A stretch of DNA of 64,000 bases from Aliikangiella maris. GTDB lineage: Bacteria; Pseudomonadota; Gammaproteobacteria; Enterobacterales; Kangiellaceae. Under the pieces are notes generated by a model, which had not been told where the DNA came from, made no database searches, and saw only the letters and a list, made by a program, of their open reading frames with translations. Positions within the stretch are counted from its first letter, which is position 1, and each line of letters opens with the position of its first letter. The DNA lies in NCBI RefSeq assembly GCF_040719265.1, contig NZ_JBFDAH010000002.1, positions 1 through 64,000 of the forward strand, given 5' to 3'. Shown here in pieces: positions 27,009-36,934 of this stretch. A program made the position numbers and the translations under genes.

Positions 27009-27695
27009 TTATGCGACTTCGGACTGAAACTCTTCTTCAATTGCGGTAAAGAAGTCTAATCTTGCCTGAATTAGAGCCTCTCCTGCTTTAAACATATTTT
27101 CTAACTGACCGCTCTCTTGTTCAGCAATTTCCCGCATAATATCGTTAAGAGTTTCTGCATGGCCATCGTCACATTCGATGTGTAGCAGGAAGAACTCGAT
27201 TTGCTTGTTGTCAATTCCGTGACTTTGGAATCCTTTAACAATGCTGCTGTACAATGAAGGAACGACTGCTTCTGCACCTAAACATAAAGCGCCAAGGCCA
27301 AATGCTGGGTTAGGGTTTTTGCAGTATTCAAACATAGTATCGATTAATTTTTGAGTGCTATCATTGATTTTGTTGAAATCAAACTCAATTGAAAAGCTCT
27401 CTAGCATTTCACGATACATAACTGAATGAGGCTTAGGGCTACCTGGCTCAAGACCTAATTCTTCAAACAGGTTTTCTGCCAATTCCAAAACGTAATGGTT
27501 GTTTGGCAAGTTTGCCATCATAGCACAAAGGTAACGAGTAAAGAAGTTACTGTATAAACCTTGTTGTAACATGAAGGACTTCAGCTCATCTAAAGAAATT
27601 GAGCCATCTCTGCATCGAGCTAAAAAGGGATGTTCATCAAGATCAGCCGCTAGTTGTTTTATTTTGGACTCAAGTTGAACAGTAGTTGTGGTCAT
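27009..27695 (-). CDS. Heme-oxygenase-like diiron oxidase (HDO superfamily)
   Basis: 228 residues from ATG 27695 (CGGAG upstream; ATG 27719 is earlier but has no site). All-helical TenA/CADD-like fold. Candidate iron ligands: E78/E79 in ENLFEELG, H90 in PKPHSVMY, E142 in LGAEAVVPS, and H172, D176, H179 in LHIECDDGHAETL. The H-x3-D-x2-H spacing is typical of HDO enzymes, which include UndA (fatty acid to terminal alkene), BesC (C-C cleavage) and CADD (para-aminobenzoate synthesis). TenA thiaminases lack this iron site. First gene of the leftward operon, divergent from the MMPL exporter. Reaction unknown; oxidative cleavage or N-oxidation are plausible. Confidence 0.8.
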   Translation of the reverse strand: MTTTTVQLESKIKQLAADLDEHPFLARCRDGSISLDELKSFMLQQGLYSNFFTRYLCAMMANLPNNHYVLELAENLFEELGLEPGSPKPHSVMYREMLESFSIEFDFNKINDSTQKLIDTMFEYCKNPNPAFGLGALCLGAEAVVPSLYSSIVKGFQSHGIDNKQIEFFLLHIECDDGHAETLNDIMREIAEQESGQLENMFKAGEALIQARLDFFTAIEEEFQSEVA

Positions 27696-28961
27696 TTTTT
27701 TACTCCGTTGTAATTCCATTATCTCAAAATGAAATTTATTTTTGTCAAAAAAAGTTTAAATTGATGATCCGTTTTTTTCCTTGTTCTGAAATCAAAATCA
27801 TCGGCACTATAATTAACACGATCAATATTTAAATTCAGTTACTTTTTATAAAAAATATAAAATTAGTATAGGGTTTTTCTTGTTTTGTGATTGAGTTGTC
27901 GCCGTGTTCCCTCTGTCTGAATTTGTAGTTTTAATTTTCCGCCAAAAGTTGAAGTTGGCGTCGAGCTTATATTGCGGAATTTGTTTGTTAAATTCAATTA
28001 AAAAATATTGAAATTCATATTCAAGGCTAAAAGAAATTGAGATATTTTTAAAAGTAATTTTATTTTTTTGCCATTGATTGTTAAATGTAGATAAATTGAT
28101 TTTGACAAAAAATAAATTTATAACTGAAATGATAATTGGCTTTTGGCAGTATTTTAGTAGTAGTTTTGTGTTGTTTTAAGGTGTTCTTTGAGTTACTGGG
28201 GTGACCGCTTCTTTGGCAGAATAATATGATCTCATTGCTTTGGGTTTTTGATGAAGCGCTAATATGATTTTAGTCGTTGTCTTGGGTTGTTGCTTTTTTA
28301 AAAGTTATCAATCCATGGTAATTTATAATGTGATAATTCTACTGTGAAATGAACTTGTATGGAGTAAAGCTGGTTGGCATATTTTTTATTAATCTTTTCT
28401 TACAGATCTTACAGAATCAATTTAATCTTTATTCGATTCAATATTGCTTTTGTAAAAGTGATTAATAAAATAATCGCTGGCAGAAAAGATGTTTATAGAA
28501 AATGTAAGGATCTGTAATTGCGTTTTTGTTTTAAAGTCTTGGTTTGCTCTCTGAATTTAATTGTGTTGTCTGTTAAGGTGATGTTTTTAAAAGTTCTTTA
28601 CCTAAAAGCATGGCTCGGTAACGTAGCAACAAATTCAAACCTCTGTTTTTATTTTAAAAAATGAGAAGTAATCGACTTGTTTTGTTGGGAATTATTCGAT
28701 TAATATAATTTAACAGTTAAAGTAAAAATTGAAATGCGCAAAATTGTTCTGGTTGTTTAATGTGGTTGTTGATGTTGCTCGATTAAGCTCGCCGACTGTC
28801 ATTAACCAGACATAATTTAGATTCATTCAGTGATCTAAATCAAAAGGGTGTAATTGAATACAACAACGATTAAATCATAAATCTTTTTTTTATAAATTAG
28901 ATTTTACTTAAGAATTAATCGTTTTGAATTGTGGCTTTGTAAAGCTTTCAAGTGAGTGTAA
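27696..28961. other. 1.27-kb gene-free divergent regulatory region
   Basis: Very AT-rich, no ORF over 60 residues with a credible start, no RNA gene recognised. It separates the two arms of the biosynthetic locus, so it must hold promoters for both. One FNR/CRP-like site is listed separately. Its length is unusual for this window and leaves room for an undetected small RNA. Confidence 0.6.
28830..28843. promoter_or_regulatory. FNR/ANR-like site upstream of the MMPL gene
   Basis: GTGATCTAAATCAA matches TTGAT-N4-ATCAA at nine of ten fixed positions, 118 bases before the exporter start. CRP-family binding is an alternative. Would link the locus to oxygen or carbon state, fitting O2-dependent enzymes, but a single site in AT-rich DNA can be chance. 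Confidence 0.3.
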
Positions 28962-31511
28962 ATGAATACGAAATATAATAATAATCTACTGGTACGCTAC
29001 ACGACATCGGTTACTAATAATCCCAAACCTTATTTGATTTTACTGGCAATCGTCAGCTTGTTGGCTTGTGTTGGCATGTTGAGAGTCTTTATTAATGCCA
29101 CCATATATTTTATTCCTAAAGACTACCCTTCACGTGTTACCGAGCAACAGGTTAAGCAAATCTTTGATGCTAGTGGCGAACAGGCCGTTGTTGCAATAGA
29201 AACTGCAAAGCAAGATGTTTTCAATTTATCCACATTAAAGACTATTGCCGATTTAACTTTAAAGTTCGAATCGATATCATTTGTTAAGGACGAAGATGCT
29301 GAATCATTACGTCGGTTACAAGTATCAGCCGATAATCAATCCATAATAAATGCTCTATTAAAAGATGGTTTAGACCAAAAAGATTATGGTCGGTTAAAGT
29401 TATTAGAGAATAAACTTGATGGCGATGCAAAGAATGCATTGCAGAAAATTATTTTAAACCTCAAGCCCGTAAAAAAAGTTCGTAGTCTGATGACTGCCGA
29501 AGATATTCGTGAAATTGATGACACACTTTATACTGGCAAGCTTTTAGAATCGGTCCCACAAAGTGATGATGATATCGTCGCACTAAAAAAAGCCGTACTG
29601 GATAATCCGCTTTATCGTGGTTTGTTGATTGCTTCTGGTGAACCAGTTAAGGCAACCTCCATCATGATTGAGCTAAATATTGCCGAAGATGATGCCCCAT
29701 CGATGGTAAAGGCGCATGATGCCATTACTCAAATTATTAATTCTCAACAAACGGATGATCGACTCTACCTGGGCGGCGGCCCGATGTTAGCAGTGCAAAT
29801 TGACCAATCTGTCCAAATGGATAATCTAAAGTATTTTCCCTTTGTAATCATTACAATATCGATTCTATTATTTGTATTTTTCCGTAGAAAGCAGGCGGTG
29901 TATTTACCCGTATCGATTGCAACTATCACTATTTTGTGGTCTATGGGGGCGATGGTTGGTGTTGGTATTTCAGTCAATATTATTACCTCAGTTTTGCCCG
30001 TATTTGTCATGACTATTGCGGTGGCTGATGCGGTTCATTATTTAAGTAAATATTATGAGCTGCGAGAGACAATGGATGCCAAGTCTGCCGTATTAGAAAC
30101 TAACCAGCGCTTGTTAACACCTATGCTATTAACAAGTATTACGACAATTGCTGGATTTTTAGCCTTAGGTTATAGTTTGTTCAGTCAGGTACAGCACTTT
30201 AGTATTTTTACCGCGCTGGGCGTGTTATTCGCCTTTTTTATTACCATTACTTTACTACCTGCGCTGTTACCTAAGTTGGCCGCAAAAGAGCAGCCCGTAA
30301 ATTCTGCCGATGAGCATTCTGCAAAAAATATACAGTGGCCGGTAACGTTGGGTAAAAAGTTTGATGCACTGGTGGCTAAATCAACGCTGACAATTTCAAT
30401 TGTCGTATTATTAGTGATTGCAGGATTGGTGCCCTATATTTTTAATCTTCAGGCTGATAATCATAATATGGCGGCCTTTTCGGAAAATACTCGTTTACGT
30501 CAAGATGATAAAGTATTAAATCATTATTTCGGTGGTACTATTCCATTAAATATTTGGTTTAAAGGAGAGCAAGAAAATAGTATTGCAACGCCCGAAGCAA
30601 TGGTTGCTATTGAAAAAATAAACCAACGACTATTACAACATGCTGAAGTGGGATACACCGCGACAACAGCCAACATGATTAAGCGATTACATCAAGTGTT
30701 TAATCCGGAACATCCCTATGCGATGCCTGATGAGCTTTCCTCTCAACTAATTGCTCAATACTTACTGCTTTTAGAAAATGGAGAAGGACAAGATATACGC
30801 ATCACTTTAGATCAAGCACATAAAAATAGCCGTATATTTGTACTTGGACATACTGATCAAGCTTCTGTTTGGGAAGGTATTATCGAAGATACTCGTCAAT
30901 ATGCGAAAACTGTTTTACCTCAAGGAATTAGTATTCATTTTAGTGGTTTTGCTGATGTCATGGTTAAAAATACGCATGAAGTAGTTAATGGACAAATTAT
31001 CAGTATAAGTATTGCTGTTGTTGTTATATTGTTCATTGTCACCTTGTTGTTTAAAAATCTGCTAATGGGCATGATTACTATCATTCCTCTGATTTTTACT
31101 TTGTTACTGAATTTTGCTGCTATGGTTTTTACCGGCGTTTTCCTCGACATTGGCACTTCATTAATTATTGCAATCGTATTTGGTGTTGGTGTAGATTACG
31201 CAATTCATTACTTGTCAATATTAGTGGATAAATGTCAGCAAGGCATTGACCCCGAAACAGCATTAAAAGAAACGGCAGCATTTATTTCTCGTCCTGTTAT
31301 TATTAATTCTATTGTTGTTGCGTCGGGATTTCTTGCTCTGACTATGTCTGACTATGCAGTTGTAGCAAAGTTAGGACTGCTAGTTTCAAGTACAATTTTC
31401 TTTTGTGGTTTTTTTACCCTGTTACTTGCTCCTTTATTAATTCGAGTTTTTAAACCCGGACTGATTTATCGGGTGAGTAAAAAAAATCAACTGGCTTCTG
31501 AAACCAATTAA
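28962..31511 (+). CDS. MMPL/RND family transporter
   Basis: 849 residues with the RND layout: one helix near residues 25-45, a large periplasmic loop, a cluster of helices about 280-440, a helix near 475, a second loop and a final cluster about 680-840. The MMPL-type motif AVADAVHYLSKYYE in the first half and GVGVDYAIHYLS in the second contain the proton-relay acidic residues. Relatives export lipids, hopanoids or siderophores. First gene of the rightward arm, so it probably exports the product or a precursor. No partner adaptor or outer membrane protein nearby. Confidence 0.9.
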   Translation: MNTKYNNNLLVRYTTSVTNNPKPYLILLAIVSLLACVGMLRVFINATIYFIPKDYPSRVTEQQVKQIFDASGEQAVVAIETAKQDVFNLSTLKTIADLTLKFESISFVKDEDAESLRRLQVSADNQSIINALLKDGLDQKDYGRLKLLENKLDGDAKNALQKIILNLKPVKKVRSLMTAEDIREIDDTLYTGKLLESVPQSDDDIVALKKAVLDNPLYRGLLIASGEPVKATSIMIELNIAEDDAPSMVKAHDAITQIINSQQTDDRLYLGGGPMLAVQIDQSVQMDNLKYFPFVIITISILLFVFFRRKQAVYLPVSIATITILWSMGAMVGVGISVNIITSVLPVFVMTIAVADAVHYLSKYYELRETMDAKSAVLETNQRLLTPMLLTSITTIAGFLALGYSLFSQVQHFSIFTALGVLFAFFITITLLPALLPKLAAKEQPVNSADEHSAKNIQWPVTLGKKFDALVAKSTLTISIVVLLVIAGLVPYIFNLQADNHNMAAFSENTRLRQDDKVLNHYFGGTIPLNIWFKGEQENSIATPEAMVAIEKINQRLLQHAEVGYTATTANMIKRLHQVFNPEHPYAMPDELSSQLIAQYLLLLENGEGQDIRITLDQAHKNSRIFVLGHTDQASVWEGIIEDTRQYAKTVLPQGISIHFSGFADVMVKNTHEVVNGQIISISIAVVVILFIVTLLFKNLLMGMITIIPLIFTLLLNFAAMVFTGVFLDIGTSLIIAIVFGVGVDYAIHYLSILVDKCQQGIDPETALKETAAFISRPVIINSIVVASGFLALTMSDYAVVAKLGLLVSSTIFFCGFFTLLLAPLLIRVFKPGLIYRVSKKNQLASETN

Positions 31512-31740
31512 TACGGGCTATTAGCAAATCACACTACACACTATATGCCTGCTGCGAAGTTTAATGTGCGTTCAATAATACAAAGATTTTATTGATTTGT
31601 ATTCAAATTGTCATTTTAGCGCAGAAATTTACTGTTGTAATAGAGATACAAAAACTGAAATATCAAGAAAGTAAAAAGTAGTATAGAAAAGTACGATTTT
31701 TGTCGTATTTAAAGTCAAACAAATAAGAGGTTAGTGGAGC

Positions 31741-33528
31741 ATGTACGCTGTAACCGAAGAAAAAAGTAAAAAGCCTTTAAAACCAAATAAAAAAGAAGTT
31801 GGGTTTCCAGCAATAATTAGTTCAATCGTTAATGCAACCCCGGGAAATCGATTAGAAGATGCAATAAATAATATTGTTTCGCTTGAAGGACGTCAGTCGA
31901 TTGCCTTTGGTTTAAAAGCGCTCACTGAATTCGAATTTTATTTGTTTGAAAAGGCAGCTGGATTAGAAGTTTTTGCTGTTGATGAATTACAAGAGCGACT
32001 AGAGTGGAATAGTGGTAATAAAATCTTTGTAGGAATTTATGATTATGGGCGACCTTATATAGGTTATGCGACTGATAATCAAATCCCTGATAAAGCATTT
32101 TTACATATTGCCGGTGTTTGTCTGGTGCCTGAAAAGCTTAAAGAAGTGATTGAGCAATATGAACATCATACCGATAAAGCATTGGATGATGATATGTATG
32201 GTTTTCTAAATGCGTGTTCGCCCGATGAGCTGGAAGAAGTCGTCAATGTTGCTTTTCATGCTGTTGATCATGTCGATCCTGCAATTATTTTTGTTCATGA
32301 TGATACGTTTACCAATTTTGGCAATTACAACAATATTCTTAATCGTAATGATCCTGCAAAGAGTGGATATGTATTTGGTGACTGGAATAAACGAGACTTA
32401 TCCTCTTGGCATTACAATCAAACCGTTTATGCATTTGGGTATAACTGTTTAATTCGATCGGGCTATCGTGGAGAAGAGTTTAGTGGTAATCAGTTAACAC
32501 TAAAAACATTAAATCAATTTTTAGATAAAAAAATAGAAGAGCTGGTCTTTATTAATAATGATATTGAGCTAACAGTTGAAAAGCCAAACACACTTATTGA
32601 AAAGGCTGACTTGGTTGGGCGTCTAAAAAAGCAAGTCAGAAAAGATTATTTTGCCTATCGTTTTGTTAACGGTCTTAACTTTAATAAAAAGCTCATGTAT
32701 AGCGAGCGAAAAAGAAATATTTTATCGATTGCTGATGTTCCCCTAGAAATTGCTGAGTACTTAAAAGACAACTGCGAGACTGATATTGCACAATTTGATA
32801 CGATCGATGCTTTATTTAATCATGCCGCAGAAAATCTGGTTGCGGCTGGAAATGAAGTTGATGCCTCGTTACAGGTAACTCCTGTAGAGCAATTACTTGA
32901 AGCTGTGGTACGTAGTGCAACTTATCATACACAGTCTGAAATAGGAATGACTCGCGGGCCAAGAAATTTACGCGAATGGGTCAGACTGCTAACACAAGGT
33001 AATTATGAGGAATTGAGCAATCAGCAAGGAACTGATTACTATTGTGCTGTTTGGGCAACCCCTGAAACAGAAGAGATTTTAGCTGGTCAAGGCAAGTTAT
33101 CAAAAATTCTTTATGCCATTTCAGGTCGTATGTGCTTTAACAGTTGGCATTATACGCCTGGACATTTTCCAAAAGATAAAATACCTGAGGGGCGACATTA
33201 TTATTATCCGCCGACCATGTCTGACACAGCTGTATGGTCTGATCAGCATCATGCGGGTCATACACTGGCTCGAGTGCGCTACAGTATTCGTTCTCCGGCA
33301 GGTTTAATACTGGATGATAAAAAGTATTATGGATTAGTTGATATGCGCGTAATGCGTACCGATAGCAAACCTTATTCTCATCAGGATTTAAGAATCGCTC
33401 GTCAATTTACTGCTTATTTACGTGCGATTTATCAAGGCGTCTATGCCAGCGCTCAACGACATGGTCGAGACGTTCCGGTTCAGGCTTTCAGTAAAAGGTG
33501 GTATGAAAATACTTACAGGACCGAATAA
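31741..33528 (+). CDS. Large cytosolic protein of unknown function (locus signature)
   Basis: 595 residues, not recognised. No signal peptide or membrane helix. The C-terminal third is rich in His, Trp and Tyr in tight blocks: NSWHYTPGHF, GRHYYYPPTM, WSDQHHAGHTLARVRYS, then GLVDMRVMR; these could bind metal or form an active site. The N-terminal half has acidic blocks (VHDDTFTNFGNYNN) and SSWHYNQTVYAFGYN. Stop overlaps the next ATG (TAATG), so it is translationally coupled to the AMP-ligase and must belong to the pathway. GGAG/AGAGG upstream of the ATG. Could be an unrecognised condensing, oxidising or scaffold enzyme; no function is claimed. Confidence 0.8.
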   Translation: MYAVTEEKSKKPLKPNKKEVGFPAIISSIVNATPGNRLEDAINNIVSLEGRQSIAFGLKALTEFEFYLFEKAAGLEVFAVDELQERLEWNSGNKIFVGIYDYGRPYIGYATDNQIPDKAFLHIAGVCLVPEKLKEVIEQYEHHTDKALDDDMYGFLNACSPDELEEVVNVAFHAVDHVDPAIIFVHDDTFTNFGNYNNILNRNDPAKSGYVFGDWNKRDLSSWHYNQTVYAFGYNCLIRSGYRGEEFSGNQLTLKTLNQFLDKKIEELVFINNDIELTVEKPNTLIEKADLVGRLKKQVRKDYFAYRFVNGLNFNKKLMYSERKRNILSIADVPLEIAEYLKDNCETDIAQFDTIDALFNHAAENLVAAGNEVDASLQVTPVEQLLEAVVRSATYHTQSEIGMTRGPRNLREWVRLLTQGNYEELSNQQGTDYYCAVWATPETEEILAGQGKLSKILYAISGRMCFNSWHYTPGHFPKDKIPEGRHYYYPPTMSDTAVWSDQHHAGHTLARVRYSIRSPAGLILDDKKYYGLVDMRVMRTDSKPYSHQDLRIARQFTAYLRAIYQGVYASAQRHGRDVPVQAFSKRWYENTYRTE

Positions 33529-35144
33529 TGAATCACTCTGAAAATTCCAGTAATCTGTTAAGTCGACAGCTCTCGGACAGGTTAACGAATCGTCAAATTC
33601 CGGTAGAGGTCAAGTGGCCACTTTCGGCGGTTCCGGCTGAACAACTGTTTCTGGTAGAAACACAGTCAGATAAAACGCTTCAATATGCGCAAATACTGTT
33701 ACTTATTCAACAGTTTAATGCTTTGTTTTCAAAAAAATTACAACTACAGTCTAAATTGGGACAATTACTGTCAAAGACTTTTGTTCAAGACGCTGAACAA
33801 TCGATACCACAGCATAAGTGTGTTATTTCGGTGTTAGTCAAAGATCGTTTTGAGTTGGCAATTATAACGTTACTAGGATTGTTTTCACCGGTAATTGTTA
33901 ATTCGATTAACCCTGAGTTAAGAGCAGATGAAATTGAAACACTACTGACGCATGCTGAACCAACTTTAATTATCAGCGATGATGATATTGAATTTAATTA
34001 TTCATCTTCGATTATGCGATTGTCTGCCAGCGAAATTTTTGAGCAGATTAAGCAAGTTGAAATAGCATCTGATGTGGTAAAAAAATCGGTTAAGATTAAA
34101 GGTGATTTACTGATTTATACATCAGGTACAACTGGCCAGCCAAAGGGTGTGCATTTATTGGCCGCGAACATACTGCATAATGTGCATACAGCCTGCAAGC
34201 ATTTACCTTTTTTTGAAGGGATTTGCACCATGTCGATATTGCCACTGTTTCATACTTTTACCGTAATTAGTGACTTGCTAACGGCTTTTTACTGTGGGGG
34301 ACGCTGTATTATTAATCCTGTGTTTAACATGCAAACGATAAAAGTGATTGCGGATAGCACTCATCAGTGGCAGGTTAATTCATTTAGTGCAGTGCCTGTC
34401 ATTTTTGAAACGTTGAGCTTACTTAAAGCCGATTTGGCCGATGATATACAGTTTGTCGTCTCTGGTGCCGCGCCATTGACAGAAGCGGTTAGAAGTCATT
34501 ATCAGCAGCAGTTTAAACATTATTTAATTCCTTGTTATGGCATGAGTGAAGCAGTTTGTTTTATTACGATTACGCCTTATCAGCAAATATTACCAGGCTC
34601 ACCCGGCAAACCTGCCGGACTTAATTTGCAAATTTTAGATGATCAACAAAAGCCGGTTGCCATTAATCAGCGTGGTGAAATTGCCATTAAAGGTGGCTCT
34701 GTTATTCGCCAGTATTTTAAAGCCAATAGTGAACAACAAAAATTGTTTACCGATGATGGCTGGCTATTGACTGGTGATATTGGCTACTTAAATGAGCAAG
34801 GTTATCTAACGATTACCGGACGTAAGAAAAATATGGTGATTCGTGGTGGAGAAAAAGTTTATTTAGAAGATGTCGAAAGATGTCTGATGAAAGATAAACT
34901 AGTTCGTGATGTCAGTTCATTTTGTATAACCGATAAACGTGGCATTGATAAAGCTGTTATATTTGCTGTTGCACAAAGTGAGCAGATAACGCTTGAAATA
35001 CTAAAATCGACAATTAAAAGTTCACTTGGGAATCATCATATACCTGAGCATATTGTTTTTGTTGATGAAATTCCTCGAACGCCTACAGGAAAACCCTACC
35101 GTAAACGGATGAATGAAATATTAGTGGAGCAAAATTTATTATGA
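33528..35144 (+). CDS. AMP-dependent acyl ligase (ANL superfamily)
   Basis: 538 residues. Activates a carboxylic acid as acyl-AMP and passes it to CoA or a carrier thiol. Seen: P-loop IYTSGTTGQPKGV, CYGMSEAV, LTGDIGYLNEQGYL, GRKKNMVIRGGEKVY and the catalytic Lys region PRTPTGKPYRKR. Overlaps the unknown 595-aa gene (TAATG) and the amidohydrolase (ATGA), so tight coupling. The N-terminal 130 residues diverge from common acyl-CoA ligases. A stand-alone carrier is encoded 0.9 kb downstream and is a natural acceptor; substrate unknown. Confidence 0.9.
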   Translation: MNHSENSSNLLSRQLSDRLTNRQIPVEVKWPLSAVPAEQLFLVETQSDKTLQYAQILLLIQQFNALFSKKLQLQSKLGQLLSKTFVQDAEQSIPQHKCVISVLVKDRFELAIITLLGLFSPVIVNSINPELRADEIETLLTHAEPTLIISDDDIEFNYSSSIMRLSASEIFEQIKQVEIASDVVKKSVKIKGDLLIYTSGTTGQPKGVHLLAANILHNVHTACKHLPFFEGICTMSILPLFHTFTVISDLLTAFYCGGRCIINPVFNMQTIKVIADSTHQWQVNSFSAVPVIFETLSLLKADLADDIQFVVSGAAPLTEAVRSHYQQQFKHYLIPCYGMSEAVCFITITPYQQILPGSPGKPAGLNLQILDDQQKPVAINQRGEIAIKGGSVIRQYFKANSEQQKLFTDDGWLLTGDIGYLNEQGYLTITGRKKNMVIRGGEKVYLEDVERCLMKDKLVRDVSSFCITDKRGIDKAVIFAVAQSEQITLEILKSTIKSSLGNHHIPEHIVFVDEIPRTPTGKPYRKRMNEILVEQNLL

Positions 35145-36055
35145 TATTTGACTGTCATGCACACGTTGCATCCAATAAAGTATTACCCGATCGCTTTTTT
35201 GATGGTTGGGTTGATAATATTGTTGCAGCGATGCCCGGTAAAGCAACTGACTTTCAGATTGCTGCTATTCAAAGAATGTTTCGTGAATTAAATGCCGATC
35301 ACGACTGTTCTAAATTTGTTGCGGAAATGGATGATGCCGGAATTGATAAAGCAATTTTACTGATTATTGATTTCGGATTTGTGTATCAAGGGGAAGCTGA
35401 TCCTATTGAAGATATTTATGCGATTCACCGAGACATCCATAAAAAGTATCCTGGACGATTTGAAATATTTACGGGTGTTGATCCACGGCGTGGGCGAGAG
35501 GGGGTTGACACTTTCGAAAAATCAGTTCGCGATTGGGGATTTAAAGGTTTGAAGCTTTACCCACCTTGTGGTTTTTCGCCAAGTGATGAAAGATTGTTTG
35601 ATTATTATGAAGTTTGTTCAAAATATAATTTACCTGTACTGACGCATGTTGGACCGACAACACCTAATTTATCTTTTAAGCATACTGGACCGAACGAAAT
35701 AGATGAAGCTGCTATGCGGTTTCCCAAAGTTAATTTTATTTTAGGTCACGCTGGTACGGTGAGGTTTGAAGAGGCAGCATTAATCGCTGAATTTAGACCC
35801 AATGTTTTTCTCGATATGTCGGGTTTTCAAACAGAACTGCGTCGAGACGGATTTGCTGACATTATGCGTTGGCATAAAAAGCGTGGATTAATTAGAAAGC
35901 TGCTATTTGGGACAGATTGGCCGATTCACCGTTTTTATGGCAGTCAAAAAAAATGGGTTGAAGCATTTGATGACTTGCGAGATAGCGATGTCATCAATCA
36001 ACAGGAATATGAAAGTATCATGTATAAAAATACACAGGGGTTATTCGATGAATGA
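35141..36055 (+). CDS. Amidohydrolase family 2 (ACMSD-like) protein
   Basis: 304 residues, TIM-barrel metal enzyme. Metal motifs: H6 and H8 in FDCHAHVA, LTHVGPT, ILGHAGTV and FGTDWP with the catalytic Asp. The family contains hydrolases and non-oxidative decarboxylases such as ACMSD and gamma-resorcylate decarboxylase. ATGA overlap with the AMP-ligase and 8-base overlap with the acyl carrier gene place it firmly in the operon. Role could be decarboxylation or amide/lactone hydrolysis; not decidable here. Confidence 0.85.
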   Translation: MIFDCHAHVASNKVLPDRFFDGWVDNIVAAMPGKATDFQIAAIQRMFRELNADHDCSKFVAEMDDAGIDKAILLIIDFGFVYQGEADPIEDIYAIHRDIHKKYPGRFEIFTGVDPRRGREGVDTFEKSVRDWGFKGLKLYPPCGFSPSDERLFDYYEVCSKYNLPVLTHVGPTTPNLSFKHTGPNEIDEAAMRFPKVNFILGHAGTVRFEEAALIAEFRPNVFLDMSGFQTELRRDGFADIMRWHKKRGLIRKLLFGTDWPIHRFYGSQKKWVEAFDDLRDSDVINQQEYESIMYKNTQGLFDE

Positions 36056-36278
36056 AGAACAACAGATTGTTGCGGGCATTATGTGTGAGCAAATGGAGCC
36101 ACCCATTGCGGTTGAGCAATTAAATAGAGAAGCGACGTTAGCCGATTTAGGGCTGAACTCTTTGAAGTTTATGCTGGTGATTATTGAAATAGAGCATCGC
36201 TTGGAGAAGTCCATTTTTAAAGTAGAGCTAATGCCCGAACTAAAAACTGTTGGTGATGTGCTGGATTTAGTTGCTTAG
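36048..36278 (+). CDS. Stand-alone acyl/peptidyl carrier protein
   Basis: 76 residues. Phosphopantetheine attachment at Ser38 in ATLADLGLNSLKFMLV (the usual D-S-L has become N-S-L). Short four-helix carrier with acidic recognition helix (EIEHRLEKSI). A longer frame reaches back to 35907 inside the amidohydrolase, but the ATG at 36048, after CAGGGG, is the real start because it begins the carrier fold and overlaps the amidohydrolase stop by 8 bases. Needs a phosphopantetheinyl transferase, which is not in this window. Confidence 0.88.
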   Translation: MNEEQQIVAGIMCEQMEPPIAVEQLNREATLADLGLNSLKFMLVIIEIEHRLEKSIFKVELMPELKTVGDVLDLVA

Positions 36279-36345
36279 TCACTATGGCGCTAAAAATTTA
36301 AAATTAAAAAAAGTGAATAAAGAATTTAGAAATTAAGGAAAAATT

Positions 36346-36777
36346 ATGTCAACTATTGATTTAGCGACAAATGAACAACAAATTGCCGATACTTTTGAAG
36401 TTATGTTGGAACTTCGTCCTGGCTATACGCTAGATAGTTATTTGGCTCAAGTAAAAAAACAAATGGATATCGCTGATTATCAACTCGCTGCATTAACCCA
36501 TGAAAATCAGGTTTGCTGTGTTGCAGGATTTAGAATAACTGAATCCTTAGCTTGGGGTAAGTTTATGTATGTTGATGATTTAGTTACCAGCAGCCAGGTT
36601 CGTTCTGCCAATTTTGGTAAGCAAATGATCGATTGGCTTATTCAACAAGCTGAATCACAAGGTTGTCGAGAATTTCATCTAGATTCAGGTGTACAGCGGC
36701 ACGGTGCTCATCGCTTCTACTTACGTGAGCGAATGGACATTACCTGTTATCACTTTATGCGCAAACTAACGGATTAA
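36346..36777 (+). CDS. GNAT family N-acetyltransferase
   Basis: 143 residues, complete GNAT fold: beta-4 strand KFMYVDDLVTS, pyrophosphate-binding stretch RSANFGKQMIDWLIQQA, and the C-terminal strand with YLRERMDITCYHFMRKL. AAGGA six bases before ATG. The gene follows the carrier by 67 bases in the same direction. It could acylate an amine on the product or give self-protection; the acceptor is unknown. Confidence 0.88.
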   Translation: MSTIDLATNEQQIADTFEVMLELRPGYTLDSYLAQVKKQMDIADYQLAALTHENQVCCVAGFRITESLAWGKFMYVDDLVTSSQVRSANFGKQMIDWLIQQAESQGCREFHLDSGVQRHGAHRFYLRERMDITCYHFMRKLTD

Positions 36778-36934
36778 TGCAGTAAGGTTGGTATTGATAA
36801 ATAAAGTTGGTCTTTATAAACGTGAGTAAACGGTAAGTTAAAAATTATATAAGACTATCAATTGCATAACTGGATTGACGCGTAATTCAATCCGATTTAT
36901 TTAAAAAGCATTGATGGTCTTTGATGAATTGATG

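Noticed and set aside
27009..27695. TenA thiaminase identity for the HDO protein
   Set aside because: The fold is shared, but the E/H/E/H-x3-D-x2-H metal ligand set is that of diiron HDO enzymes, and no thiamine genes are nearby.
35907..36047. N-terminal extension of the carrier protein
   Set aside because: The frame is open inside the amidohydrolase, but the extension has no fold sense and a proper ATG with an upstream GGGG lies at 36048.
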